Below, one piece after another: positions 42,826-51,812 of a stretch of DNA of 64,000 nucleotides (its first letter is position 1; each line of letters begins with the position of its first letter). A model generated the notes under the pieces. It made no database searches and had not been told where the DNA came from. It saw nothing but the letters and a program-made list of their open reading frames with translations. The DNA comes from Flavobacteriales bacterium. GTDB lineage: Bacteria; Bacteroidota; Bacteroidia; UBA10329. The DNA is taken from assembly GCA_016124845.1 (NCBI GenBank), contig WGMW01000009.1:1-64000 (forward strand), read 5' to 3'. Made by a program: the position numbers and the translations under genes.

Positions 42826-43179
42826 TTACAGCAGTTCCTTTTCGATCACCTCCTTAAAGGCAGGTTTGGGCAGCGCACCGGGCTGCATCATGGGCATGCC
42901 TTCCGTTGGTATGAAGAGGATGCTGGGTATGCTGCGGATTCCGAACACGGCCGATAGCTCCTGCTCTACTTCGGTATCTACCTTGTAGATGTCCACCTTA
43001 CCTGCATACTCGGTGCTCAGTTCCTCCATAATGGGCGCCACCATTTTACACGGGCCGCACCAGTCGGCATAGAAGTCGATAATGGCGGGACGTTCCCCTT
43101 TGTATTTCCATTCCTTGGAAGCGGTATAATCGAAAATATCGCTCTTGAATTTATCTGCTGTCAGTTTAATAGATGTCAT
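42826..43179 (-). CDS. trxA: Thioredoxin
   Basis: This 117-residue protein has the full thioredoxin fold with active site WCGPCKM (about 40-46), the cis-proline stretch IRSIPSILFI (about 82-91) and a usual C-terminal helix. It reduces protein disulfides in the cytoplasm. The ATG at 43179 is chosen over an upstream one because the added residues are not part of the fold. A TACCTTTG box reads on the minus strand at 43204-43211. The family is broad, so trxA as a symbol is by motif rather than by neighbourhood. Confidence 0.9.
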   Translation of the reverse strand: MTSIKLTADKFKSDIFDYTASKEWKYKGERPAIIDFYADWCGPCKMVAPIMEELSTEYAGKVDIYKVDTEVEQELSAVFGIRSIPSILFIPTEGMPMMQPGALPKPAFKEVIEKELL

Positions 43180-43203
43180 AATGATAATGGTTTGGTTACA
43201 CCA

Positions 43204-43211
43204 CAAAGGTA
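43204..43211 (-). promoter_or_regulatory. TAnnTTTG -7 box for thioredoxin
   Basis: TACCTTTG reads on the minus strand 24 bases before the thioredoxin ATG and fully matches the consensus. No clear -33 element was seen. Confidence 0.5.
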
Positions 43212-43308
43212 ACGTGCGCCTCTCCCCGCCCCTGTGATACGGGTCACAGCCAGAGATGAGGAGGGGTTTGGCAACAGGTTGAAGTACTGGCAGGTTCTTC
43301 TTATGTCA

Positions 43309-43316
43309 TAGCTTTG
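43309..43316 (+). promoter_or_regulatory. TAnnTTTG -7 box abutting the CxxCH lipoprotein start
   Basis: TAGCTTTG ends four bases before the ATG at 43321, so the message would be leaderless or nearly so. Confidence 0.5.
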
Positions 43317-43320
43317 CGGC

Positions 43321-43740
43321 ATGCCACGTGCAGCCCTTCTGTTCATCGTACTGTCTGCTATGGCTGCCTGCCAGCAACGGCAGGAATGCAGCAGTTCCAA
43401 ACCTCTGAATCCCAACGGAGATTCGGAATTGGCCCTGCTGATGCGTGATATGTTCACAGAATCCGACAGCTTAAAGCAATTGGTAGTGGACGGCAAACAG
43501 CTCTCTGGGTTACGTAAGTATCAGGAGATTCACTCCGCCATACCAACAGACGCAACGGTTCGTGGCCCCGTGTTCGATGCCTTTGCGCAGAACTACATCG
43601 CATCCATCAAGGCTCTGGAAGCATCCGATTCGGCCAGCGTGTTCAACTTCAACCACATGGTAGACCAATGCATGAACTGCCATACCGAGTTCTGCCCCGG
43701 CCCCAAGAAGCGGATCAGGAAGCTGTATATTGAGGAGTGA
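43321..43740 (+). CDS. Small lipoprotein with a CxxCH motif
   Basis: This 139-residue protein has a lipoprotein signal (FIVLSAMAAC, lipobox MAAC). The mature part is helical and near its end contains QCMNCHTEFCPGPKKR (about 117-132), with CMNCH as a possible c-type heme site and a third cysteine just after. This resembles the small four-helix cytochromes of class II (c-prime type), in which the CxxCH lies near the C-terminus. Heme binding is inferred. It is not in an obvious operon. The start follows a TAGCTTTG box by four bases. Confidence 0.65.
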   Translation: MPRAALLFIVLSAMAACQQRQECSSSKPLNPNGDSELALLMRDMFTESDSLKQLVVDGKQLSGLRKYQEIHSAIPTDATVRGPVFDAFAQNYIASIKALEASDSASVFNFNHMVDQCMNCHTEFCPGPKKRIRKLYIEE

Positions 43741-43802
43741 GCAATTGGCCACAAGCCTCAAGAATTCCTCATTGCCAGTAGCTAAAGGCTAATAGCTAAC
43801 CG

Positions 43803-45158
43803 CTAAATAATAGGCTGATCCAAAAACAGCATCGGGTGGCCGTTCACCTCCGAGCGCTTTTTGAACTGCTGTAACTTCTGCTCATCGTTGCAGATGATGA
43901 AGTAGGCATACTGGTCATCCAACAGGCTCTTGTTGATGTCGTAGTACTCGTCTCCCTCCGAAGTGGAAATAACAGTGACCCCTACCCCCGACTCTTTCCA
44001 GTATTTGTAGCAGAGCCCTTTGAGCAGTTTCTTATAGTGTTCCGGTTTCCCGATGCCCATCATGGGTTTGAAGAAATGCTTCATGATGCCCGATTTCTGC
44101 GCCAGAATGAACACGCCTTTCGGATTCACGATCTGGAATGTGAGGAACTCGCCCCAGTTCATGGCCGTGCTGGCGCTGAGAATGTTCCCGCTGGCATCCA
44201 AATGCGCATACACCCCGCTTGTGGGCGAGTAGGCCTTCATGCTCAGCATCAGCTTCTGAAATGCTTCGAACGTAAGGTGGTTGTAGAACAGATACTTCTT
44301 CATTTTGGCATGCATCTGTTCGTAATACTTACGCAATCGTGGCTCATCGTTGGTTATGTCCACCAACTTCTGGTATTCCTTTTTGCTGCCATACAGGCGG
44401 TTTATTTTGGAATACATGGTAAACGGCAAACGCTCGTAGTATTCGCCATGCAGATGCGTGTTGCGGTGCAGCGCATCCTTAATGCTCTTGTTCTCCTTGC
44501 CCATGCAGGCAAAGCAGAAATTGACCCCGTTCTGGTACACCAGATGGTGCAGAATGGAGAACATCAACGAGAATATCTTCTTTCTTCGGTAGATCTTCAC
44601 TCCGTTCTCGGCATGTTCGGTAACGCGAAGCATGTTGTAGTAATACCCCTTCTCGATCTTTGTCTCATCCTCGTAAGGGGCAAAATCGAACTCATTGGCG
44701 TGGATGTAACCCACAATGCGGTAATCCTTGGCCTCTTGCTGCTTGCCGTACACATGGATGGAAAGCACAATGATGGCATCGTAATTCACCGACAGAATGG
44801 ACTCCGGAATGTTGTAGAACAGGCTCTGGAAACTCATCTTCCCCCCACCCGACTCGTTCTGGTGGTTCTCTGCCACCGCAATTACCTCTCGGCATTGCTC
44901 CAAGAAGTTCTCTTTATCGGGGTTGAGATTGAAATGGTCCAGTACCGGACCGATGTTCTCCATGTAGGCAATTGGGAATGAGATGAGCAGCAGGTCTTCC
45001 TCAAAAGTGTCTTCCGATGCAACGAGCGATTCGTTCACATCGAACTTGAAAAGACCGCCCTCCGTTCGGCCGTTCTTGATGTGAAAATAGGGTCTACGCT
45101 TGTCAAAAACGTCTTTCAGTTCCTCCAGCGTTGGAATGTCTGTGGATGTGATTGTCAT
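43803..45158 (-). CDS. Uncharacterised 451-452 residue protein
   Basis: I do not recognise this protein. Counting from the ATG at 45158 it has about 451 residues (a further 18 are possible upstream). It is soluble, with no signal peptide or membrane segment. An N-terminal alpha/beta half includes YRIVGYIHANEFDFAPY and YYYNMLRVTEHAENGVKIYRRKKIFSLMF (split about 178-206), which recalls the central strand and helix of acyl-CoA N-acyltransferases, but the acetyl-CoA loop is not clear. The later half has VYAHLDASGNILSASTAMNW and FFKPMMGIGKPEHY, again with an acetyltransferase-like feel. It has no partners nearby. The start is preceded by a strong hairpin that belongs to the next gene. Confidence 0.65.
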   Translation of the reverse strand: MTITSTDIPTLEELKDVFDKRRPYFHIKNGRTEGGLFKFDVNESLVASEDTFEEDLLLISFPIAYMENIGPVLDHFNLNPDKENFLEQCREVIAVAENHQNESGGGKMSFQSLFYNIPESILSVNYDAIIVLSIHVYGKQQEAKDYRIVGYIHANEFDFAPYEDETKIEKGYYYNMLRVTEHAENGVKIYRRKKIFSLMFSILHHLVYQNGVNFCFACMGKENKSIKDALHRNTHLHGEYYERLPFTMYSKINRLYGSKKEYQKLVDITNDEPRLRKYYEQMHAKMKKYLFYNHLTFEAFQKLMLSMKAYSPTSGVYAHLDASGNILSASTAMNWGEFLTFQIVNPKGVFILAQKSGIMKHFFKPMMGIGKPEHYKKLLKGLCYKYWKESGVGVTVISTSEGDEYYDINKSLLDDQYAYFIICNDEQKLQQFKKRSEVNGHPMLFLDQPII

Positions 45159-45213
45159 TCCACGAAGAAAGCAATTTGCTACGACCCACCTCTTGACGTA
45201 TTCGTATATCACC

Positions 45214-45262
45214 TAAAAAGCAGCCCGTTGCAAGCGCAGGAGCATCTTGCAACGGACTGCTT
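45214..45262 (-). terminator. Long-stem terminator of the type A secreted protein gene
   Basis: Arms of 17 bases (AAGCAGCCCGTTGCAAG and CTTGCAACGGACTGCTT) pair with one mismatch, and the minus strand continues TTTTT. It lies just past the stop at 45278. Confidence 0.75.
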
Positions 45263-45277
45263 CTCTAAACGCCCGGT

Positions 45278-46969
45278 CTATCTTACTTCGACCTTGCGCG
45301 TGCTTATTTGTCCATCAACATTCATCTTAAGAATGTAAAGCCCACGGGCCAACTGCCCCACAGGGATGGTGAGGTTTGTGAATGCACCGTTCGGGGCATG
45401 CTGGAAGACCACTTTCCCACTTGCATCCATCAGCAGGATGTTCTGCATGTTCACCGGGGTTTCGGCACGTAGGTTTACAAACTCGTTGGCCGGATTCGGA
45501 TATACATTCACCGTTGCTGCATGCTCATGCTCTATGCCCAATGCCATGGTTACGCTCACATCTCCAGTAGCTTCGCAAGACCCATCATCCACCGTAACGG
45601 TGTAAGTGGCATCTGCATTCGGAGTGACCACAATGGAACCGGAAACCTCTCCACCGGGAGACCATGCATAATTGAGGCCAGCGGGGTTCTCTACCTCGTA
45701 ATGCACAATGGTGTTGAGCATACGTGCAGGATAAACACCATCGAACGGATAGATCATTCCAGTACCCGACCTGACCGTAAGGTTGGCATCGGAATTCACA
45801 ACATCCCCAACCGCTGTAGTATTGGTGTAGTTAAGGTAACCGCCATCAGTTCGGGTAATGTAAAACGCCATGGTCTGTCCGGGGGCCAATGCAAGTGGAG
45901 ATGTAAGCGGTACGTAACTGTCCTGCTCTTCTACCAAACCCGATGCAGAACCAACGTTGGTCCAAGCACCCGAATTTGTCTCAGAGCCAACGAACGTGCC
46001 GGTCTTGTAGAATATTTGTACATCGGCTGTAGAACTGAGCGCCATCGGGTAGACTGAGAAACCGTTGATGACCAGCGCGTTTGTTGCGGCCACATCGAAC
46101 ATGGCCCCGTTCTGATTGTTTCCGCCAGTGAACATGGTTCCCAGCCCTGTGGTCTTGGTCACGGTGGTAGTAATGGTGCTGGCCTCATCCCAACCGAGCA
46201 CGGTTGGTGTTGCAGTTGCTTCCACCCTATAATCATTGACCGTTAGAATTGTACTTCCCTTGTGTGTTGCACTGCCGTAATCTGCGGCAGCAATGATGCC
46301 CATGCTTCGGCTAATGGTATAATCTGCGGTAACATCGGTACTCACATTGTCCGACCAGGTAATGTTGGTCAATACAGGCTCATAAATGACCTGTCCGATA
46401 AAATCGCGCGGGGTGAATGTATCTGCAAACGGGTATGCCTTTCCAACACCTGAGTTGATGGTGAGATACACATTCGCTGCCAGTTGCGTACCCTCTACCG
46501 TACCATTGGCATACTGAATAAATTGATTGACCGCATCTGTACATGTAATATAGAATCCCAAGGTCTGCCCAGGAAGGATGGTTAGGTCGAGGTCTATTCC
46601 CGTGTTGACATCGGTTCCCGTGGCAATACCTGTAGAACTTCCAAGTAGCGTCCAGCCTACACTGCTGTTCTCAAAACCAGCATAACTACCTGTGCGGTAG
46701 TAAATTTCGAAGTCCGTGTCGGCCTGATTCACGTTTACAAGGAAACCTTTGATGACGGCTCCTTCAACGCCAACTACATCGAACATGACACCGTTGTGCT
46801 GATTGGTGCCCGTGGCAGAACTTGCCAAATTCAATTCAGGGCTGACAAGTGTAGCCGTTACGGTCTCACCTACGCACGCAGTACTCGTACTGAGCGTTAC
46901 AGTGGGGTTCTGTGCGTTGGTCCAAAGCATCGCCATGGATGCAGCTAATAGGGTAAAGATCTTTTTCAT
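45278..46969 (-). CDS. Secreted protein with duplicated beta domain and T9SS type A tail
   Basis: This 563-residue protein has a signal peptide (MKKIFTLLAASMAMLWTNA). Two homologous regions of about 150 residues follow, the first around NQHNGVMFDVVGVEGAVIKG to KAYPFADTF (about 62-195) and the second around NQNGAMFDVAATNALVINGF to MIYPFDGVYP (about 285-425). Both share an LGFYIT/MAFYIT strand and a P-G-Q-T turn. A short Ig-like segment (LNYAWSPGGEV ... YTVTVDDGSC) precedes the type A tail (VNVYPNPANEFVNL, about 481-494; ending ISTRKVEVR). It is expected on the surface or released. No catalytic motif is seen. Confidence 0.8.
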   Translation of the reverse strand: MKKIFTLLAASMAMLWTNAQNPTVTLSTSTACVGETVTATLVSPELNLASSATGTNQHNGVMFDVVGVEGAVIKGFLVNVNQADTDFEIYYRTGSYAGFENSSVGWTLLGSSTGIATGTDVNTGIDLDLTILPGQTLGFYITCTDAVNQFIQYANGTVEGTQLAANVYLTINSGVGKAYPFADTFTPRDFIGQVIYEPVLTNITWSDNVSTDVTADYTISRSMGIIAAADYGSATHKGSTILTVNDYRVEATATPTVLGWDEASTITTTVTKTTGLGTMFTGGNNQNGAMFDVAATNALVINGFSVYPMALSSTADVQIFYKTGTFVGSETNSGAWTNVGSASGLVEEQDSYVPLTSPLALAPGQTMAFYITRTDGGYLNYTNTTAVGDVVNSDANLTVRSGTGMIYPFDGVYPARMLNTIVHYEVENPAGLNYAWSPGGEVSGSIVVTPNADATYTVTVDDGSCEATGDVSVTMALGIEHEHAATVNVYPNPANEFVNLRAETPVNMQNILLMDASGKVVFQHAPNGAFTNLTIPVGQLARGLYILKMNVDGQISTRKVEVR

Positions 46970-47229
46970 TGTCGAAGTGTTTAGGGTTGTTTATTGATAT
47001 TAATTTGCGCGCAACATGAGGTTTTTGGCATGTACTCTTGTTCACTTTTTCAATAGCGAAATTGGATGGCGGCATAGCAGAAACCGATGATTTCGGTCAC
47101 TCCAAAAAGTGATTGAATGTCAATTGACCGATGTTGAGCCTATGAAGATTTTCAGCACGTTACGCTCGCCAGTCTCTTTACAATGCACGCATTGCTTTTT
47201 TAATAATTTTGCGGGAAATACATTCAGCC
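46970..47229. promoter_or_regulatory. Divergent promoter region
   Basis: This 260-bp AT-rich gap lies between the divergent type A secreted protein gene and the acyl-CoA dehydrogenase gene. On the plus strand TAATTTTG (47204-47211) matches the TAnnTTTG consensus and lies 18 bases before the ATG at 47230. No -33 TTG at normal spacing was found. The minus-strand promoter was not fixed. Confidence 0.45.
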
Positions 47230-49017
47230 ATGACATTAAAAGGAGGCTCATTTCTAATTGAGCAGGGTAACCCGAAAGACATCTTCATCCGAGAGGAATT
47301 TACCGAGGAGCAGGTGATGATCGGAGATATGGTAAAGGATTTCTGTATTCAGGAGATCCAGAACCCGATAAAGGAACGCGGCCGCGAATTTGAAGCGGAG
47401 AAAGACCGCGAAGAAATTGTGAAACAACTGGAGAAGGCTGCAGAACTCGGTCTCTGCGGTGTGGCCATCTCAGAAGAGCATGGCGGCATGGGGCTCGATT
47501 TCAACACAGGACTGATCTTCTCAGAGGCCATTGCCTTGGGGCTTTCCTTTGCCACCACCATCGGTGCGCAGACATCCATCGGCTCTTTGCCCATTGTCTA
47601 CTACGGCACCAAGGAGCAGCAGGACAAATACCTTCCTGGGGTTGCATCGGCACAACTAAAAGCAAGCTATTGCCTTACCGAGCCTACCGCAGGATCGGAT
47701 GCCAACAGCGGGAAGTCGCAGGCCATCCTCAATAAGGAAGGCACGCACTACATCCTGAATGGACAGAAGATGTGGATCACCAACGGTGGTTTTGCAGACA
47801 TCTTCATCGTGTTTGCCAAAATTGATGACGATAAGAATCTTTCGGCCTTTATTGTAGAGAAAGCATTCGGAGGCATCACCATTGGTGCAGAGGAAAAGAA
47901 ACTCGGTATCAAAGGTTCCTCCACCGTGCAGGTATTCTTTGAGGATTGTCCTGTTCCTGTAGAGAACCTGCTGGGCAAGCGTCAGGAAGGTTTTTCCATC
48001 GCGTTGAACATCCTTAACACAGGCCGCATCAAATTGGCCGCAGGAACAAACGGAGGCGCCAAGTTCGCATTGGAGCAGGCATTGACCTACGCCAAGGAGC
48101 GCAAGCAGTTTGAAACACCCATTGTGGAGTTCGGTGCCATGCAGCATAAACTGGGCGAAATGGCCTCCCGCATTTTCTGTGTGGATGCTGGAGTTTTCCG
48201 CGTGGGCCGCAACATTGACCTGAAGCGCGAGGAACTGAAAGCCGCTGGAAAGACCATTCAGGAATGTAAACTGGAATCCATTCGCGAATACGCCATCGAA
48301 TGTGCCATCCTGAAAGTGAAAGGTTCTGAGAATGCCGCATTTGTGATCGATGAGGCGTTGCAGATCTATGGCGGCATGGGCTATTCTGCCGAGGCAGGTA
48401 TTGAAATGGGCTATCGCGATGCTCGTATCACGCGTATCTACGAAGGCACCAACGAGATCAACCGCATGCTATCGGTTGCCGAGTTGACCAAGCGCGCGCT
48501 CAAAACAAAGGAGATAGACCTTATCGGTGCTGGAAAGAAGGTACAGAGCCGCGTCATTTCCTCCGTCTTCTCTGGAACAAAGTCTGGAGCAGAGGAAGAA
48601 GCTCGTATTGTTCAGGCCATGAAGGATACCTTCCTTTTCCTTTCTGGTACGGCTGGAAAAAAGCTTGGCAAAGCGATGGTGGATGAGCAAGAGATCGTGA
48701 TGAATCTGGCAGACATTCTTGCCGATGCGTTCGTTTGCGATTCAGCGCTATTGAAAGTTCGCAAACTCGAATCAATGGGTGGTGATAAGGCGAAATTGGC
48801 CATCCAGCGCAAGATGATGCAAGTGTATCTGTATGAAGCGTTGGGACGTGTACGCAAGGCAGCTCACGATGCCGTTGCCAGCTACGCCACGGGTGGCGAA
48901 AAGAAACGTGCCAATTACCTCATCAAGAAATTGCTGAAGCACTACGATATCAACCCGAAAGCACTTCGAAGAGACATCGTGACCTACTTGGTACAGGAAG
49001 GGAAATACCCTTTCTAA
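47230..49017 (+). CDS. Acyl-CoA dehydrogenase family protein
   Basis: This 595-residue protein is longer than short-chain acyl-CoA dehydrogenases (about 380) and fits the very-long-chain type with an extra C-terminal helical domain. The core shows YCLTEPTAGSDANSGKSQA (about 148-166), KMWITNGGFADIF (about 185-197), and the catalytic glutamate region RITRIYEGTNEINRMLSV (about 399-416, base Glu in YEGT). It oxidises acyl-CoA with FAD in beta-oxidation, passing electrons to ETF. The ATG at 47230 is preferred to a start 21 bases upstream that lies inside the promoter box. It is monocistronic and ends at a shared hairpin. Confidence 0.93.
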   Translation: MTLKGGSFLIEQGNPKDIFIREEFTEEQVMIGDMVKDFCIQEIQNPIKERGREFEAEKDREEIVKQLEKAAELGLCGVAISEEHGGMGLDFNTGLIFSEAIALGLSFATTIGAQTSIGSLPIVYYGTKEQQDKYLPGVASAQLKASYCLTEPTAGSDANSGKSQAILNKEGTHYILNGQKMWITNGGFADIFIVFAKIDDDKNLSAFIVEKAFGGITIGAEEKKLGIKGSSTVQVFFEDCPVPVENLLGKRQEGFSIALNILNTGRIKLAAGTNGGAKFALEQALTYAKERKQFETPIVEFGAMQHKLGEMASRIFCVDAGVFRVGRNIDLKREELKAAGKTIQECKLESIREYAIECAILKVKGSENAAFVIDEALQIYGGMGYSAEAGIEMGYRDARITRIYEGTNEINRMLSVAELTKRALKTKEIDLIGAGKKVQSRVISSVFSGTKSGAEEEARIVQAMKDTFLFLSGTAGKKLGKAMVDEQEIVMNLADILADAFVCDSALLKVRKLESMGGDKAKLAIQRKMMQVYLYEALGRVRKAAHDAVASYATGGEKKRANYLIKKLLKHYDINPKALRRDIVTYLVQEGKYPF

Positions 49018-49040
49018 AACTTACTGCATGAAAATGAAAA

Positions 49041-49065
49041 GGGCGGAGTTCAGTGAACTCCGCCC
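49041..49065. terminator. Bidirectional terminator
   Basis: The arms GGGCGGAGTTCA and TGAACTCCGCCC have a T-run on the plus strand (TTTCTTTTT) and TTTTC on the minus strand. It is shared by the convergent acyl-CoA dehydrogenase and type A secreted protein genes. Confidence 0.85.
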
Positions 49066-49090
49066 TTTCTTTTTCGCATACAATTGGTAG

Positions 49091-49981
49091 TTATTCCTTC
49101 ACGAATTTCTGGATCATCTGTTGTCCATCCATGGTTTCCAATCGAAGTAGATAGGTACCGGTTGTAAGACCTGAAACATCAATAGTGGCAGCACGGTTTG
49201 CCAAGGACTCGTTCATGACCATTTTGCCGTCAATCGAAAAGATATGCGCCTGACTGAACCGAAGGCCATTCTCGTTTCCAATTCTTATCGTGTTCAACGC
49301 TGGGTTTGGGAAAACCGATACACCAAACTCAGTTGCGTCCTCAATACCTTGGGGATACGTATAGTAAAGGTCGTCTACAAACAAAGCGGAACCTTCCTGC
49401 GGAGCGGTATTTGTTCCTGAACCAAAAAGAAGAAGTACCGTATCAGGAGTTTCGGTACTGTAATACTCGAAAGGAAGTTCGAAGTTTACAAAAGCTCCGG
49501 ATGTGCCAGTAATCACCGTGTCGATAGTAGCAATATTGTCTCTACTATTCATAACGGTGTTCCATTTGGTGAGACGTACATTAAAGAATGCCGTATCGGT
49601 GCTTATGGGGTCGAATCGGAACCAACCTCCAAAACTCATGGGGCGCGAGTTCATGGCAGAACCTCCTTCGATGCTCTGGGTCTGAACATTGATCATTCCA
49701 TTGGTAAGAATGGCTGGAGTGATGCCGATACCCGTGACGCTGGTTGTTACCAATTTAATGGCGGCAGTACCTGAATGGTATTCTCCAGAGGCATCAGCTT
49801 TGTAGGCTAATTGGGCACCCAGTGCCGAAGCAAGGGGATTCAACGTTGTCCAGTTGACAGGGTCGTCATATTGCGGATTGAAATTCCACTGTTCAAACCC
49901 CGCATTGGCAATGGTGTCCTGCTGGGCAAAGCAGTATACGCTTAGAAGAGAAACAATGATGGTAAGTAGATTTTTTTTCAT
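49091..49981 (-). CDS. Secreted PCMD-like protein with T9SS type A tail
   Basis: This 296-residue protein has a signal peptide (MKKNLLTIIVSLLSVYCFAQ), then a beta-sandwich beginning NAGFEQWNFNPQYDDPVNW (about 25-43). That start and the later LFVDDLYYTYP (about 201-211) are typical of jelly-roll carbohydrate-binding modules such as the PCMD family. The type A tail follows (FGVSVFPNPALNTIRIGN, about 220-237; ending QMIQKFVKE). The ATG at 49981 opens the signal peptide. It probably binds surface or environmental polysaccharide, which is an inference from fold-like pattern only. It is divergent from the monooxygenase-like gene at 50126. Confidence 0.75.
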   Translation of the reverse strand: MKKNLLTIIVSLLSVYCFAQQDTIANAGFEQWNFNPQYDDPVNWTTLNPLASALGAQLAYKADASGEYHSGTAAIKLVTTSVTGIGITPAILTNGMINVQTQSIEGGSAMNSRPMSFGGWFRFDPISTDTAFFNVRLTKWNTVMNSRDNIATIDTVITGTSGAFVNFELPFEYYSTETPDTVLLLFGSGTNTAPQEGSALFVDDLYYTYPQGIEDATEFGVSVFPNPALNTIRIGNENGLRFSQAHIFSIDGKMVMNESLANRAATIDVSGLTTGTYLLRLETMDGQQMIQKFVKE

Positions 49982-50125
49982 CTGTGAAATGGTTTTTAGT
50001 AAGGCACGAAAAAAGCCAGTATTGATTGATCTTGAAGTAAGTACAATGACAAAGGAATAAAAAAATTGATTTTCAAATGCACGCATTGTATTTTCGTGTC
50101 CCCCAAATCTTACTGTCCAAATAAA

Positions 50126-51790
50126 ATGAAGAACAAGTACTATTTATTATTCGCACTCTTGTTAACTGGCTCATTCAAAAGTGTTTCTGCACAGGAGACC
50201 TTCGCCATGATCCACCAGATGCTTCAAACCCGATGTAGCGGCAATGGCTGCCATAATGGAACCTCGTCCACGTTCAATGTGGATCAGAGTGCATCTGACC
50301 TGTATGCCGATCTGGTAAATGCCGACCCTCTCAATCCTACGGCAGCGGCCAAGAACAATAAACTCATCAAACCCGGTTACCCTACGCGCAGCTTTCTTCT
50401 AAGAAAGGTAGCCCACGGGTTGAGTGATGTGCTGGCGTTGGAAACGCCTGCCGAAGGCGCTCCGATGCCCGATGGTGGTGGTCAGTTGGCAGATAATGAG
50501 GTGGAACTCATCAGACAATGGATCATCTTCGGTGCCCCCGAAACAGGTGCTGTTGTAGATACGGCATTGATCAATACCTATTACCGCGAAGGTGGTATCA
50601 ACGATACGTATGCAGACCATGCCGCTCCTGCCGAAGGCGAAGGATTCCAAATGTATATGGGACGCCTGTTCGTTCCACCTTTGAGCGAACACGAATATTA
50701 CATGAAGTTCGATCCGCAGATAGCAACCGGAATTGAGGTGACCAAGGTTGAAACCTTCATGCCGCAACAGACCCACCATTTCGTGATCTACTCTTTCAAT
50801 CCGGGGGCAGATGCCGCTTATGTGGACGGACTTCGGGATGCTTACGACCCTGGCGCACAGAACTCGCATGCGGACATCAAGAATCCGATTGCCACGGGTC
50901 CTGGCGCATGGAACTATGACCTCCCTCCCGGCACCGCCTACTTCTGGCCTGCTCATACAGTTTTTGATATGAACATTCACATCAAAAACTCAAGTACAGA
51001 CAGCATTCTTGCTACCGATATGTACATGAATGTATACACCCAAACTGCGGGAACCACACAGCATTACATGCAGATCAAACTGTTCCCAGATCTGGATATT
51101 TCTATTCCACAGGACAATCAGGAACACATTTTCACACAGGTTGCGGATGACCAGAATGCCACTCACATGTGGAAGGTATGGAACCTGTATACGCATACGC
51201 ACAAGTACGGAACCATGTACAATGCTTATGTTCGAAATCCTGACGGCAGTAAGGGTGAGCAACTTTACAATGGCAATTACAGCTATGAATTAGGTTTTGA
51301 CGCTGGCTATTACAGAACGGGGCCGGAGGTGACCTTCCGTTACTTCCCAGACAATGACCTATATGAGATCGACCCGCGTCTTGGCATTATCCACGAAGCA
51401 GGGTTTGTGAACACAGCAGGACCGGATCCTGTAAACTGGGGACTCACATCGGACGATGAAATGATGGTATTGGGAGTCCAGTTCATTGAAGGTGAGACAT
51501 TGACCGGAATTGAAGAGGCCGCACCGATCGAGGGACTTCGTATTTACCCGAACCCGACCAACGGCAACTTTACCGTCAACTTCAATCTATTGGAAAGTGC
51601 TGATGTGAACATTGAACTGATGGACATGCTTGGAAAGCGGATTGCCACGCTGCCCGGTCAGAAGAACGTAAATGGCATGTACTCACAAACGTTCGATGCA
51701 AAAAGCCTGAACCTGAAACATGGCATGTACATGGTGAAGATCACCGTGAATGGCGCTTCCGTTACTCAGAAATTGATGCTTACGGAATAG
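50126..51790 (+). CDS. Secreted PHM-like copper monooxygenase with cytochrome-like N-terminus and T9SS type A tail
   Basis: This 554-residue protein has a signal peptide (MKNKYYLLFALLLTGSFKSVSA). Residues 30-140 resemble the cytochrome-like domain with QMLQTRCSGNGCHNG (a C-x4-CH site). The main domain has a THHFVIY pair (about 213-219), MNIHIKN (about 273-279), THTHKYG (about 350-356) and a late DDEMMVLGVQF (about 443-453). This order of HH, H, HxH and Met matches the two copper sites of type II ascorbate-dependent monooxygenases. The type A tail starts LRIYPNPTNGNFTVNF (about 471-486). The likely role is copper-dependent oxidation outside the cell. The substrate is unknown. Confidence 0.8.
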   Translation: MKNKYYLLFALLLTGSFKSVSAQETFAMIHQMLQTRCSGNGCHNGTSSTFNVDQSASDLYADLVNADPLNPTAAAKNNKLIKPGYPTRSFLLRKVAHGLSDVLALETPAEGAPMPDGGGQLADNEVELIRQWIIFGAPETGAVVDTALINTYYREGGINDTYADHAAPAEGEGFQMYMGRLFVPPLSEHEYYMKFDPQIATGIEVTKVETFMPQQTHHFVIYSFNPGADAAYVDGLRDAYDPGAQNSHADIKNPIATGPGAWNYDLPPGTAYFWPAHTVFDMNIHIKNSSTDSILATDMYMNVYTQTAGTTQHYMQIKLFPDLDISIPQDNQEHIFTQVADDQNATHMWKVWNLYTHTHKYGTMYNAYVRNPDGSKGEQLYNGNYSYELGFDAGYYRTGPEVTFRYFPDNDLYEIDPRLGIIHEAGFVNTAGPDPVNWGLTSDDEMMVLGVQFIEGETLTGIEEAAPIEGLRIYPNPTNGNFTVNFNLLESADVNIELMDMLGKRIATLPGQKNVNGMYSQTFDAKSLNLKHGMYMVKITVNGASVTQKLMLTE

Positions 51791-51812
51791 CGACCCTTAC
51801 TTTAGAATCCAC

